Shown one piece after another: positions 35,515 through 47,885 of a DNA stretch of 64,000 bases; position 1 is the stretch's first letter; each line of letters begins with the position of its first letter. This stretch comes from Syncephalis fuscata. Lineage: Eukaryota > Zoopagomycota > Zoopagomycetes > Zoopagales > Piptocephalidaceae. The notes below the pieces were generated by a model. It was not told the DNA's origin and did no database searches. It saw only the letters and a list, made by a program, of their open reading frames with translations. The translations under genes and the position numbers were made by a program. The DNA is taken from contig JAHLTZ010000065.1 of the NCBI GenBank assembly GCA_025786725.1, positions 1 through 64,000 of the forward strand. Direction: 5' to 3'.

Positions 35515-36848
35515 TTAAGCGCGTGCTTTCTGTGATTGAGTACGAAGCTTATTGAGATATGCTCGTGGTGTTGGTCGGTCCGCGGCATCAGCACGAAGTT
35601 CCATCATCATTGGAGTCATAAAACGCAGTGGCATTTCACTGGTATATTTCCTCCATAAATCAGAAATGCCAGCCTTGATTCGAGGACGGTAATCGCATTT
35701 ATCAGAATCTGGATCTGGTTTAGTAAAACGTCTTTCGGGCAAGTTGGATCCAATAACATCAAATAAGGCTTCGCTAATAAGCCATGTATCATACTTGAGC
35801 TGATTCACTGGCTCATTATTTCTACCTTCTAGCGGAGGATACATCGGTTGATAGCAAATATGGGCTAGTTTGACTTCTTCCTTTTCCATGTTAGTATAAA
35901 CGATAGGCGCTGAGCTGCGATAGTTTCTAATTTTAATCGCTGGCTGTTTAGTCATACCACCTTCAACGCAAATATCTAGCATAATTGTTATTAGTAATTT
36001 TAGAAAAAGAGAAGTGATTATTGTTATTATGACTACTTACTGTTGGCCGAGAGACCGCCATGGAATAGTTTGACGCGATGTAGATAAGCCATACCGCTAA
36101 AGATTTGAGGGATGACAGCTTTTAAAAAGAATCGTTTTTGAACGGCAAACATCTTCTCGGTGTATTCGCGCATGTTATATTTACACTTTCTAGGCAAAAC
36201 ATAGCACTGATGCGCTTCATACTCGAATATATGTGAAGCAGTTTCGACAAATTCCCGACCGGCAGACTGTTCGGATATAAGAGTGGTTTTGGCCGCATCA
36301 AGTGCCTAAATAAATCCATGTTTATGTTAAATGGTTGTTTGATTATGCTTTTCTTGTAAACACCTACCATAAAAGCGCTATATTCTTTTTGATTACGCTT
36401 GTCCAATGGAGTACATTCGACCCGAGCTGGTACCTTATTGTATGTTGCAAGAGCATGGCGTACACCTTTCTCAACACCTTCATCCTTAAGAATAACGAGA
36501 CCGGCTTGGTTCATAGCGTTGGGCTTGCCATACGGCGTAGGATATAATGGGCGAGGTGTTCCTTCACTAAAATAAAGTGCTTAGATAATAGTTACGCTGT
36601 GTTACATTGTTTGCTTACTTGATATCCGTTACTAGGCTCTCTTGACTGGGCCGCACTATGATGTGTGTATACATATGAATTAGTAAATTGTATTGATAAC
36701 TATTAAAAGGTGCTAGCTAGCTAGCCAGTTAATTACATCTAAGAATTGAGGTGGGTCTCATTTCGGTGGCTGCTACCAAGACAATGCCAAAGAGAGCAAC
36801 CAAAATACCAACCATGGTAGCATGACTGAATCGATTTCCGCGTATCAT
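35515..36848 (-). CDS. Membrane-anchored or secreted pseudokinase
   Basis: ATG 36848-36846 is followed by a hydrophobic segment (MVGILVALFGIVLVAATEM), a signal peptide or anchor, so the rest is luminal/extracellular or anchored. Five exons. The body has a recognisable kinase C-lobe: VIPQIFSGMAYLHRVKLFHGGLSANN, where the usual HRDLKPEN loop is HGGLSANN, so the catalytic Asp is missing. IKIRNYRSS lies where the DFG magnesium motif should be. A PLEG...YDTWLISEALFDVIG segment matches the APE/helix F region (usually DxWSLG). The N-lobe is weak, with no clear glycine loop or VAIK lysine. All three catalytic motifs are therefore altered: a pseudokinase, role unknown. Convergent with SIN1; divergent from MORG1. 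Confidence 0.7.
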
Positions 36849-37548
36849 AATGACGACGTTAAAGAAATGAAAAGCTGTGTATCAAGGGTAGAAGATAGTG
36901 ATAGGCATATTGTATATCTATTACAAATATGCATCTAATATTGGCTGCCATTAAATAGTTGGTCGTGCCATCAAAAAAGAACCAGTAACGTGTTGGTAAA
37001 TCTAAAAAGTTGATATTAGCCATGCTTCAATTGCCTATTACAATACTTTTGTGATTTCCATTTATAAATCCTTTGAGCTTATTTATTACATAGTTACAAA
37101 AATGCCCTCAGTGTAATGTTTGATAGCATGGACAGGTTCTAGTGGCATATTTATTTTACTGTTATCCCAAATTAAACAAGACAATCAATAGATATTATAT
37201 TGAATTAAAACATGTATAATATAGCCGCATTTCTTTAAACAGTCATTAAAAATCAATGAATCAGTTGTATTTTTGCTAGTAATAAATTACTAAATATTGG
37301 CTCTTATTACCATAACAAATGCTATCAATCATTGAACGCGCTCTCACGCTTAAATTAATAAAGTATTTTTTTTACTAAATATAAGCAGCAATGGTTTATA
37401 GAATAGATAACTGGAAAACGCGAAAACGTGTATTGCCAATACAAAATATCAATAGCGGCAGCATGCCAGCAATAGTAAAACAAGCACTATTCAGGACATC
37501 AAATAAACTATTTGAAACACAGACGACACTTGCTCTGCTACTATCACT
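36849..37548. other. Divergent intergenic region between the pseudokinase and MORG1
   Basis: AT-rich, about 700 bp. A short out-of-frame ATG-initiated frame at 37391-37627 overlaps the MORG1 start and is not conserved; the MORG1 ATG at 37549 is preferred because the WD40 frame begins there. Confidence 0.45.
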
Positions 37549-38890
37549 ATGTCTGCCAACGCGCCCCTGCCCCTACCTAGACAGAAGCGACACACCCTTC
37601 AAGGACATCGTGGCCCGGTCAATGTAGCACGTTATACAGTTGACGGCGCGTACTGTTTAACGGGTGGACAAGATAAAGACGTTCGTTTATGGAATCCAGC
37701 TACTGGTAAATCCATTCAAAAGTACAGTGCACACGGCTGGGAGGTCTTTGACGTTTGCAGGTAAGTCGCTATTTGTGTCCACTGAATAGAAATCGTATTT
37801 CTATGCAATGCATTAACCAGTATACTGCTTTGTTTGCTACGTTAGTTCATTCGACAACAGTCGGTTTGCGTCATGCGGTGGCGACCGTACAGTATTTCTA
37901 TGGGATGTTGCCACAGGCCAGGTAACGCGTCGATGCTCGGGTCATTTACAGGTAGGTATTTTTGGCACTACTATATTAGTTATTTGTTTTGAACTAACTC
38001 ATGTTTATTAATAGCGTGTTAATTGTGTGGGATTCAACGCAGATGCAAGTGTTTTATTTAGTGGTAAGTAATATATAGCTGCTTTGTATATTAAATATAG
38101 CTAAGTGTTTGAATTTATGGCAGGCTCATACGATGCTACAGTACGTGCTTGGGATCTTCGGTAAGCAGCATAAGTATCTATCCTACTATAGCATGGCTAA
38201 TTGTTGAATGGTGCAACAGTGCTGCCTCTCGTATACCAATTCAAGTACTGAAAGATGCCAAGGATAGCGTTGCTTCTTTGGTTGTCTCGAGCCATGAGAT
38301 ACTGACTGGTTCAATTGATGGTAAAGTTAGATCATACGATCTACGTATGGGCCAGCTAAGCACGGACGAAATTGGTCGTAAGCTACTTGCAGATCTTGAA
38401 TAGCATTTATTGATATAACACTATCCACTAGATCCCGTAACTTCTGTTAATTTCACCAGTGATGGCAACTGCATACTAGTGAGCACCTTGGATGCTCGAA
38501 TACGTCTACTGATAAAGAAAACGGCAGTCTTTTAAACGAGTAAGCTTTAGATTGTATAATATGCTAGAAGACCAATGCTAAGTAACTGTGTAGCTTTACA
38601 GGCCATCAACATAAAGAATATCGACTAAGGAGCTGTCTTACTCCTATGGACACCCATGTTGTAAGTGGGTCAGAGGATGGCTCTATTGTATACTGGGATT
38701 TACTCGAGGTAGGATATCATTCACATGACAAATCTTTTAGTTGAATAGTGATATTTATTTGCATAAATAGGGCAACGAAGTGAGAAGACTGCAAGGACAC
38801 CAGCGCGTTGTCTCGTTTGTAGATGCTCATCCAAAGGAAGTGGGCCTTGTTTCTGCATCTTTTGATGGTGATGTCATTGTTTGGGAATAA
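37549..38890 (+). CDS. WDR83: WD40-repeat protein MORG1/WDR83
   Basis: Seven-bladed WD40 scaffold; known homologues act in MAPK signalling and associate with the spliceosome. Starts MSANAPLPLPRQKRHTLQGH. Blades: GPVNVARYTVDGAYCLTGGQDKDVRLWN, FASCGGDRTVFLWDV, SYDATVRAWDLR, ILTGSIDGKVRSYDLR, FTSDGNCILVSTLDARIRLL, HVVSGSEDGSIVYWDLLEG and a last blade ending SASFDGDVIVWE, then TAA 38888-38890. Eight or so exons with canonical introns. One base is missing at 38510, where CTGAT should be CTGGAT (LLDKENGSLLN). The following intron uses the acceptor giving DFTGHQHKEYRL. Convergent with 7TM paralogue 2. Confidence 0.9.
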
Positions 38891-39109
38891 ATATAATTGT
38901 ACACTAAATATGATCTGTACGCATCTGTGGTGTCAATGATTTGATAATATGTAAATATGAAAATAACATTAAAAATTAGCAATGTATGAATTGCAGTTTA
39001 TATATTGTAATAAATGTGCTTAGTAAACAATTTATTTAAATAGTTATGCGATATTAATAAAACAAAAGCAATGAACATTTATATGCAGTTCAAACATACA
39101 ATTGCTATT

Positions 39110-40910
39110 TTAAAGTCTTAGCATGTCTTTTTTAGAGCCTTGACATTTTTTTTCAAAGTTTTTTTGTATGATAGACCATGTTTGTATTCCCAGAGCACGG
39201 AAACTAAATTTGTCTGCTTCACTTTCACTTGGCATTCTTATATCGAGCATGTAGAGCAAAGCGATGGAGCGCATAGTAGGGCCGATAACTTTGAAAATAA
39301 TGCGGATGATTGCAATGGACATATGCCCATTCCATGAATCATCCAACATAAAAGTATTTGATGCACAGGAAGAAAGAAATCCTACAAAGCATGCCAAAGA
39401 AATCCGGCTTAACTAAACAATAGTAGATAGTCAGCAAAATGCCATAGAAGGTAGCAATATTGCTTACACGAAACAATGCCTTTTCGGATGCTGGATTTGA
39501 ATTATAGCTACGCTTCTTAATATAAAACATTATACCTAATAATAAAATAACAGTTTATAAGACTATTGAATAACGACAATTACCAACTTACTGAAATAAA
39601 GGAAAATAACTGATCCTGTGATTTCTAGGCTTACGATGGTGTATCGACACACAATTCGTAACTTTTGAAAAAGGTCGCTTGGCTTTACAAAGTGGTTTAT
39701 AAATTTAACGAAATAAGCAAAGGTTTGTAGGAATAGACACAAACAGATCACCATACGAAGATAGTTGATACGGCTGGTCAGCTGGACAGCCTCTTGGATC
39801 GTACACCTATTGTCAATGAGTTGGTATTGCTGTCGAATTATATTGTCTCTTCACTATACCAGATCAAAAGTACAAGGTAGAATGCAATTGTAAACAAAAT
39901 AGATCCTACTTCATAGAATGAATGGCTAACAATAGTTGTGGTGTTCATTGGTAAAAACGTGGAAATGCCTAGTATTTATATTAATAAGACAAATAAATAT
40001 TTATGCTGTGCTTACATATAGCTGATAGTATTCCAATAACAAATATACATGTGCGAATTTCAGACCGAAATCTCCTGGTGGCCATCAAATGTATAATGCT
40101 ACCTATAGACCGAAATATAAAAAATACATTAATGACAAAGAGCGTCCAGATAAATGTTTGATATCCGACGGAGAAAATAATATCATTCCATGGCCCTCCT
40201 TCTAGATATATTTCAGTTTTGTTAATTGATTTATTTTATTAAGCGTGTATAGTATCATCTCACCTTGTTGTACTTCCACCATCAATGGTGCCGTTAATTG
40301 AGATAAGACCGGCTGTATGGTTTTAAAACAGTCCTGGGGTAGCAGTGCAGTGGGAAGGGTATATTTATTGTCAGGAATGTTTGGGCTATGTGACGTATAA
40401 TCCGTAGTATGTGGTCCGCCAGATGTTCCTTCAACATTTTCGGTAAGTCCGTAGACAACAACACTGTTTGATGGCCTATCACTATTTAGCAGCCACTTGC
40501 TGTAATCGACAGCCGCTTCACATGCCTATAGTACAAAGTTAGCACAAATGTTCTTGGTGGTGCCTTTATATTGATACTTGCCTGTGACACGGTTTGGCAG
40601 CCACCACTTTGAGCAGACGACTCAGTAATTAATACGATCAAAGACGTATGGTTTGCCAAATGACCTTTCAACAAGTCTTTCCAAAATGGTGGCTTTGTTT
40701 GATTCAGTGTGCATGGTTTATCTTGTTTATAAGTGGGTGCTACTAAAACACCAGTAATATAGAATGGGTCAATATGTACAGAAAATGGATCATAGGTTGG
40801 GCACGAGTATGATGTCGTATTGTCGGTGTTAAATTTAAATAATGCATCAGTGGACTGCACAACAACAGCCAGTAGCGAAAAAGTAAACAGTGTAACTGTA
40901 TGACCAGCAT
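39110..40910 (-). CDS. Seven-transmembrane protein with luminal/extracellular N-domain, paralogue 2
   Basis: Same plan and aligned blocks as paralogues 1 and 3: signal peptide from MLVIQLHCLLF, SCPTYDPFSVHIDPFYITG, CTLNQT, LIVLITES, GGCQTVSQACEAAVDYSKWL, EGPWNDIIFSVGYQTFIWTL as helix 1, about seven helices in all, and a conserved LDIRMPSESEADKF after the last helix. It ends KKDMLRL and TAA. The signal-peptide frame joins the N-domain only if one T is restored in the T run at 40877-40881. The intron 40581-40526 is GC-AG. Seven exons or so, in the same intron positions as paralogue 1. Tandem with paralogue 3 upstream (same strand). Function unknown. Confidence 0.75.
40526..40581 (-). other. GC-AG intron in 7TM paralogue 2
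   Basis: The donor is TCACAG/GCAAGT and the acceptor ACTATAG, 56 nt. The join TVSQACEAAVDY matches the position and phase of the GT-AG intron in paralogue 1 (TVAN/TCRVAAQY), so a GT-to-GC donor change probably happened in one copy. Confidence 0.78.
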
Positions 40911-41820
40911 AGTATTTGCTACACGTTGTAAATTAAGTTATTACGACAATCAATAGTACTAATAATAGTGAACCACTTAAATCAAGATTGGTGTGTGTGT
41001 GCGTAGCTGGTTGATGTTTTGCTTGGTGTCATATAAATAAGAAAACTTTGCATTTAGCTATTAAAAGTAAGAAAATTAACTAGAGTAAAAAAGTACAAAC
41101 GAAAAAGACAATAGTGTTTAACTAAATGTCATGTGTTCAATTGCTCGGCTGTTATGAACAAATATCAACTAGCATGGGGAATTGGATTAACCGCCTAAAC
41201 TAGCGAATTAAGATTAAGATATTGTGGAGCAATCAAGTAAACTAATATTTGTAGGCGCTTTTACATGACATGCGATAAATAAACACATGATCCTCGAATA
41301 CCGGTATTGTCGTTTATGCAGCCACATAACGGGATTCGTTTCAACCACTCCAATGACCTTTGTTTCATGCAGCAAATTCAACTAGATATCAGGCATTTGA
41401 CCTTGTAGAGAATAGGCGGTCTGTTACATTGATTCAAATTAATAGTGGCTAGTCAATACTATAGGAGAAAACATACTATAATAGCTGCTAACGTAACATA
41501 CAATATAGACACTGTACTACTTGAGTGACTCGTTTGTCCAAATCATTTGAGCACAAAATACCATTGTTATACAATAGTAAAGGTCGCTTTGAATGACGTA
41601 CTCAGATACTTTTAGCATTGTTGCCAGTAGATGAGCATCAATGAATGATGCAAGTAACATGTATCATGCTGGTTTCACTGCATCCCTATATTACATGCTG
41701 CATGCGTAAAGCGGTTAAAACACGCTGCACTACTGTTTTATGAATAATTCAGGTGATTGAAAATAGACATTTACTGAAAACTACAACTGTGTAATAGCTA
41801 TATAATAACGGACACATAAT
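40911..41820. other. Intergenic between 7TM paralogues 2 and 3
   Basis: No gene seen. Contains a short TG-rich stretch near 40990-41000 and no supported frames. Confidence 0.4.
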
Positions 41821-43754
41821 TTATTGCACAGATGATGGTTTTAAATATGTAGATGGGTGTTTTAAACCCAGGGATTGTAGGAAATATTTGAAAATATTAG
41901 ACAGCCTTATGGCATCACTGTCCTCTTCACTGGGCATACGGATGCCTACTATGTAGAGTAGAATCCCTGAACATACAGTGGACAGCAGACTATCTATAAC
42001 CAATCGGGTAAAGTGGCTATAAACTTCATAGTTCATTGCAGTATACCTGCCGATGATTTGGTTAATAAGCTCAAGTAGCATGACCGCAAAAGATGCAGCG
42101 GATATGTTGCTTAGCTGCATCATCAATACCATTAAAAGTTAGAATAGATGTCATCTGTGCACAATAACACTAACCTTGGTCAGTGATTTAAACGAATCCT
42201 GGTTAATAATATACTCTTCTCGCACATCATAAAAATATATTCCTATATTTAATATATAAATTAAATTATACTATGCGTGTTTTAACTCTCTTACCGTAAT
42301 ATAAGAATATTAACGCAATGCATGATTGCAAAAACATTAAAATCTTAAAGGCTACTTCAATATAGGCCATTTCATATTTTGATTCAAAGAAGTGTAAAAT
42401 AAATATAGCAACCACTATAATTGCTTGCATGGAAAAGACAACGTGCGATATAATCTTGAGTGCATTGGTTCGGCGTTCCATTTGAATAACTGCTTCTATT
42501 GAGGACCTGTAGAACAACTAAGTATCACATGGAATTATAGGCATCTGTTTATAATCTTACCATACTGTCAATAATATGTAAAATGCCACATTAAAAGAAA
42601 ATTTACTAATCAAAACGGCAAGTTCTCGTATAAAACTTCTTTGTTCTGCCATGGAATGCACGATTATACCTAGAAATAAGTTAGCATTTTAGCCATGCAT
42701 TCATTAGTTCGTTTATACTTACAAATGACATATAAAATGGCGATAGTAAATAGAAATGTGCGTATATTTAGCCGGACTTTGCCATACAATACAGTAACAG
42801 CAAAATCAAATAATGCTTTAAAGATAAAACATACGTTGAACACAGCAAATGTCCAAATAAATATTTGATATTTTGTTGAAAAAATAAGATCATTCCATGG
42901 TCCTGCCTCTATAATATACATATGCTTATGTGTTAGTACTTATATATACCCATACCCATACCATTAAAGGGAAAAACAAAACTAAATATATTTTACCTTG
43001 GATAACCGTTAATATGGGTAGTTTGTCTGTTACATCTAACCATTCTAGCAATACGTTACGTCCGGAAAGTGGCAATAATGAAATGCGTATTTTGCGGTTT
43101 TCAGGCGGTAGTGGGATAGTATTGGATGCATATGGTACTGAATACGGGCCACCTGGATCACCGGTAATATTATTGCGTAACAAATAGAGCGATGCTTGTA
43201 TAGGTGCTGCCACGTTTGTGTTGTACCACTCGCTATATTCAGCAATAGCATGAGCCGTCTACATCCATATCCATATAAAAATTAACAACACAGACTAACG
43301 TGCACTTGTTCATTATATCTTACATGGCCCACTGTTTTGCATTTCGCTTCTTTACTTTCAAGTTGATCCACTACTAGAATAGAGGCTGAAATATTATAAA
43401 TAGACAAGTTACGTATATTATTGGAAATGACTGATAAATCCTCAACAAAGCTACATGAGCTATGTTTATCAAATTTGGGCTTTAAATTAGACCAGTAACA
43501 TTGTAGGGCTTCATTTGAACATTAAATGGATCATACGAATTATAGTAATGTGTATGATTGGAATGAGTAAAGCTAATCAATCCATCAATTGATTGAATTA
43601 GAAATATTAAAATAAACAATATGCTATAATGCCTAGTAGTAGTAGTAGTTGTTGTTGTTGTTGTGATATTGATGATGGTGGGTAATCGAACCATGCTGTG
43701 CAATGAATGTAATGTTGTTTTTAATCGATCATCGATCAACGACGACGAATACAA
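41821..43754 (-). CDS. Seven-transmembrane protein with luminal/extracellular N-domain, paralogue 3
   Basis: Third paralogue. Upstream ATG 43754 or, more likely, ATG 43694 (MVRLPTIINI). A run of ten Thr encoded by ACT/ACA-type repeats precedes the hydrophobic signal HYSILFILIFLIQSIDG. N-domain: YYNSYDPFNVQMKPYNVTG, CSFVEDL, ILVVDQ, CKTVGH, ITGDPGGPYSVPY. Helix 1 follows EAGPWNDLIFSTKYQIFIWT. It ends after IVGIRMPSEEDSDAIRL with KPSSVQ and a stop. One missing base near 43488-43491 (CT/AATTTAAAG) restores the N-domain frame. Intron positions agree with the paralogues. It shares the XXGPWN and GIRMPS blocks with the other two. Confidence 0.75.
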
Positions 43755-44143
43755 GAATGCAAAAATGGAAAAATAGCAAACAATGTAAATGTTTAAACAG
43801 TGCTTTATTTAAAAGGTAGTGGCACTCAACGCGTGTGTGCATGTGTGTATATACGGAGTAATACTGAGAAACAATTATTTCCATTTTGCATCACTATGTT
43901 TAGAATAACTTGAATCTACACAAGCAACAAGTTTAGTAGATTGACCCTTTAGTACTGGTTTTTAAAACATCTATTTTTTACTTGTCATTGTTTTAAAAAT
44001 AATTTTCTATTAGAAGCTTACTATCAAACAACGTTTAGCTATTATATTTGAATAATTAACCGTTATTTTAATGATTGCTGTATACATTAATAGCTGATTT
44101 TTATAATTTAATCATTGTTTTATTTACTTTTCTAAAAGCAAAA
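43755..44143. other. Intergenic, 3' side of the Lon gene
   Basis: AT-rich, with a short GTGTGT tract near 43830-43850. No gene seen. Confidence 0.4.
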
Positions 44144-47100
44144 CTAGTCTATGTGCTTTTCAGATGGCGTAGTTAGTGTCTCCCATGAACGTAGTTGCCA
44201 TGCGTCAGGCTCAACTAGACCGAGTAGAGGCGGTATCTGCTCGTACCATTCAACTGGGACGCCACGAACACCTTGTTTTACGTTATGCGGCAATTCATCC
44301 CAATCTGGCTGATTGCCCGCGGGAAAGATAACCGTATCAACACCGCTACGTTTCGCGGCAATGGTCTTCTCCTTAAGGCCACCAATCTTCAACACCTTAC
44401 CGGTAAGTGTTAGTTCACCGGTCATAGCAATGGTGGGCGGCAGTGGCTTATCCAGTGCTAGTGATAGCAGCGAAGAAGCCATAGTAATACCCGCCGATGG
44501 ACCTACAAAACAAATAAACTACTTAGTATACCACGCTACTCAATAGCAATTCTACTGCTTACCATCTTTGGGTGTTGCACCTTCGGGTACGTGTAAATGA
44601 ATTGATGCCCGTTCAAAAAAGTTATTTTCTGGAAAACGGCGAATCATTAAATTCTTTACGAATGTATAAGCAATAGTACTGGATTCGCGCATCACATCGC
44701 CCATCTGTCCTGTCTTGGCCAGTCCAGGCTTATTATCGAGCGCGGTCAGTGCTGTCTCCAGGACCGATTCAATATAGAGCACCGAACCACCCATACTTGT
44801 CCAAGCTAGACCCATAACGACACCAGGCGGTGTTTTATCATACAGTCGATCTGATGTAAATAATGGCGGTCCTACGTAATCTTTAATATTGTCACTTGTA
44901 ATTCTTTGGTGCACGGAACTCGGTACGGCCATCGGTGCCGATTTAGTCGTCTCTTTGCCACTTCCTTTCGCTGTTTCTTCAGATGAAGGTAGCTCGACGC
45001 TGTGATCTTTAACAATCTGCAGTGCTGCTTTGCGGTATACTTTCTCAATGTGCTTTTTAAGATTACGTACACCACTTTCACGACAATAGGCTCTAATAAG
45101 TGTATCGATTGCATCGGGTGTCAATTCAACATCGACATTAGCTAGACCGGCCGATTCACGCGCCACTGGTGCCAAATACTTTTCCGCAATGGCTGCCTTC
45201 TCTTGGGCAATATAGCCAGACAATTGAATTACCTCCATACGATCGAGTAATGGACCAGGAATAGTATCAAGTACATTGGCGGTACAAACGAATAGCACGC
45301 GTGATAAATCAATAGGTACATCCATATAATGATCCATAAAAGCGTCATTCTGTTCAGGATCTAGCATTTCCAGCAGTGCCGATGCCGGATCGCCTTGATG
45401 TCCTCTACCAATTTTATCCACTATAAATCACCAATTAACATTTATATATATATATTAATATCTGTCTTTACCTTCATCAATTAAAATTAACGGATTTTCT
45501 GTCTGTACTTTCTTAAGTGCTTGTACTGCTTTGCCGGGCATAGCACCAACATAAGTACGCCTGTGACCTTTAATCTCGGCCACATCAGTAAGACCACCAA
45601 CGCTAAATCGATAAAACTCGCGTGATAGTGCCCGTGCCACCGATTTACCAATTGACGTCTTACCCACACCAGGTGGACCAACCAAACAAAGTATTTTGCC
45701 TTGTACAGTACCACGTAACTTGCCAACCGCAATAAATTCCAAAATACGATCTTTCACATCCTTTAATCCATAATGATCCTCGTCGAGCACTTGTACTGCA
45801 TGCGGTATAGAAAAGTTCTCTGGATTACGCTGTCCCCATGGCACTTGAGTAATCCAATCAAGGTAGTTACGCGTCACATTAAATTCAGAGGACACTGGTT
45901 CTAGTTGAGCCAGTTTGGCCATTTCTTCATCAAATACTTTACTGACAGCTTCGGGCATCGCCAATTTACTCGCCCGCTCACGGAATCCTTCCAGCAATTT
46001 ATCCTTGCCATCCGACTCGAGTCCCAATTCCTTTTTGATGCCTTTAAGCTGTTCCATTAAATAGTATTCACGTTGTCGTTTCTGTATCTTCTGTTCAACT
46101 TCCTTGCTGATTTTACTTTGCAGTTGCGCATTAAGTAGTTCCTTCTTCAGCACCGTTAACGACTTTTCCATACGCGATTCAATCACTGGACTTTCTAGAA
46201 TAGATTGCAACTCGGCCGGCTCACCCGCTGATACCGCCGCCGCAAAATCTGCCAATCTGCCTGGCTCTTCAAATATATTGGCCGCAGATTGTGACATACT
46301 AAAACTAGCAATCTGATCTCTAAATAGCGGATTGAGTGTAGCAATATCTTTAAATACTGTCACAATCTCTGATGTAATGGCCCGTATTACTGGATTACGT
46401 CGATTATATGGTTCATCGTGTATATTCATCACATTAGCCACTGTCACATCATAATCACGTAATAGAATATCTGGTGAAAATGGATGCGGTGTTGTACCTT
46501 CTCCTTCTCCTTCTCCTCCTTCTTCCTTTTTAACTTCAGATACCATTAATTCATCATTGGTTGTTGTTGTTGTATCATCTGCTTTAATAGTCGCAGTGGG
46601 TATCAATTCTCCTTCTCCTTCAGTCACTATAGGTGTTGACTTTTTAACATCTTTATCTAAATTAAAATGTGACTGATTCAATTCAGTAATACGAATACGT
46701 CGATGTGGATAAATCACCATCGTCATAGCATCGTCATCTTCAGTACTACTACCACTTCCATCCGAGTCTTCATTCTTATGTTCAGTTGAACTACCACCAG
46801 TACTACTCGTTGAAGGGGGCATTAGACTAGTAATTTGAGCAAATACACCCACTCTATGGATCTGATTAATATCGGTCACTACATCCACATCTGCTTCATC
46901 TTCACGAAGTAGAAATGCCCCAATATATGGCTGTCCCCGTTGCATCAATTCCTTTACCGCTGCCTGTACCGCTTTATTACGAATCACTACAGCTTTATAG
47001 AATCCAGGAAATAGTGGTCGACCTGTGACGGGCAGTGCCAATACACGTGGATATTCTTCTGGTACCGTTGGACGGCGTAGCGTAGTTTCCAATACATCAA

Positions 47101-47626
47101 CCACGCGTTGAAGTGACTCTACTGGTGAATCGTCATCACTTTTACCGCCTTTCTTTCCACTATTATCGCCATCATTATTGCCATTCTCTCCTGAAGAAGG
47201 CGGTGCCGAAGAAGAAGAAGAAGAGCCAGCAGGTGGCTTATCGTCGGAATCGTCTTTATTCTTGGCCCAGTAATCTGGTCGATTAATTGCTGCATTGGCA
47301 TTGAGGGCAAGTATATCTTGCGGTATCAACGAGTGAGGTATTGTAGTTATGCCGCGTATTGAAGGTGCAAGACTGGCTGGTCGACGGGTCATCGTCGCTA
47401 TCCTATTTAGATCATTATAATGTTTATAGGTATAACGAAATGTGGACTGGTTAAAAGATCGCCTATAGATCTGACCTGTTTGTAATAGTCGCTCTCGCGA
47501 TCTATACAGTGCTCGAGTAATCATACTAATGGGCCCGATGCCTTGTAACCATACAAGTGGCGTAATACCAGTACAAAGATAGTCGATGGAATCAAGGTAA
47601 TAATTGCGCGAAAGGGTGAAAGTCAA
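44144..47626 (-). CDS. PIM1: Mitochondrial Lon protease (ATP-dependent, serine-lysine dyad)
   Basis: Matrix AAA+ protease for misfolded proteins and mtDNA maintenance. The first ATG (47626) gives a long leader; the internal [14 protein letters not shown] (about 47524) begins a better amphipathic presequence. After an Asp/Ser/Gly-rich low-complexity insert come the N-domain ([20 protein letters not shown]), a second acidic insert, the coiled [20 protein letters not shown], the AAA+ core with Walker [23 protein letters not shown], and Walker B LILIDE + VDKIGRG completed across an intron. The catalytic Ser is in KDG + GPSAG, also split by an intron, and the Lys in [14 protein letters not shown]. 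Three exons. Large, but free of frame breaks, in contrast to RAD2. Confidence 0.96.
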
Positions 47627-47885
47627 ATAAAAGAATACGGCTTGAATATGACGACATAATTCGGGAAAGTTAAATCAATGGATATTCCAAATTAAGTAAC
47701 TATAATTAATATTAATTAATTAATTAAATAATTTGTTATAAGTAATGTGTATTTTATTCTACCCATAACACACTGATTAAATAAAAGATAGAAATGATTC
47801 AACAAAAGTGATGGGGTTTATTTAATGCACTGTTAATTGTATGTGTATAATAATAATAATAAAAAGTAATGGTATGGTAATAGTA

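Noticed and set aside
37391-37627. Upstream 78-codon frame overlapping the MORG1 start
   Set aside because: Different frame from the WD40 protein and no conserved features; at most an upstream ORF.
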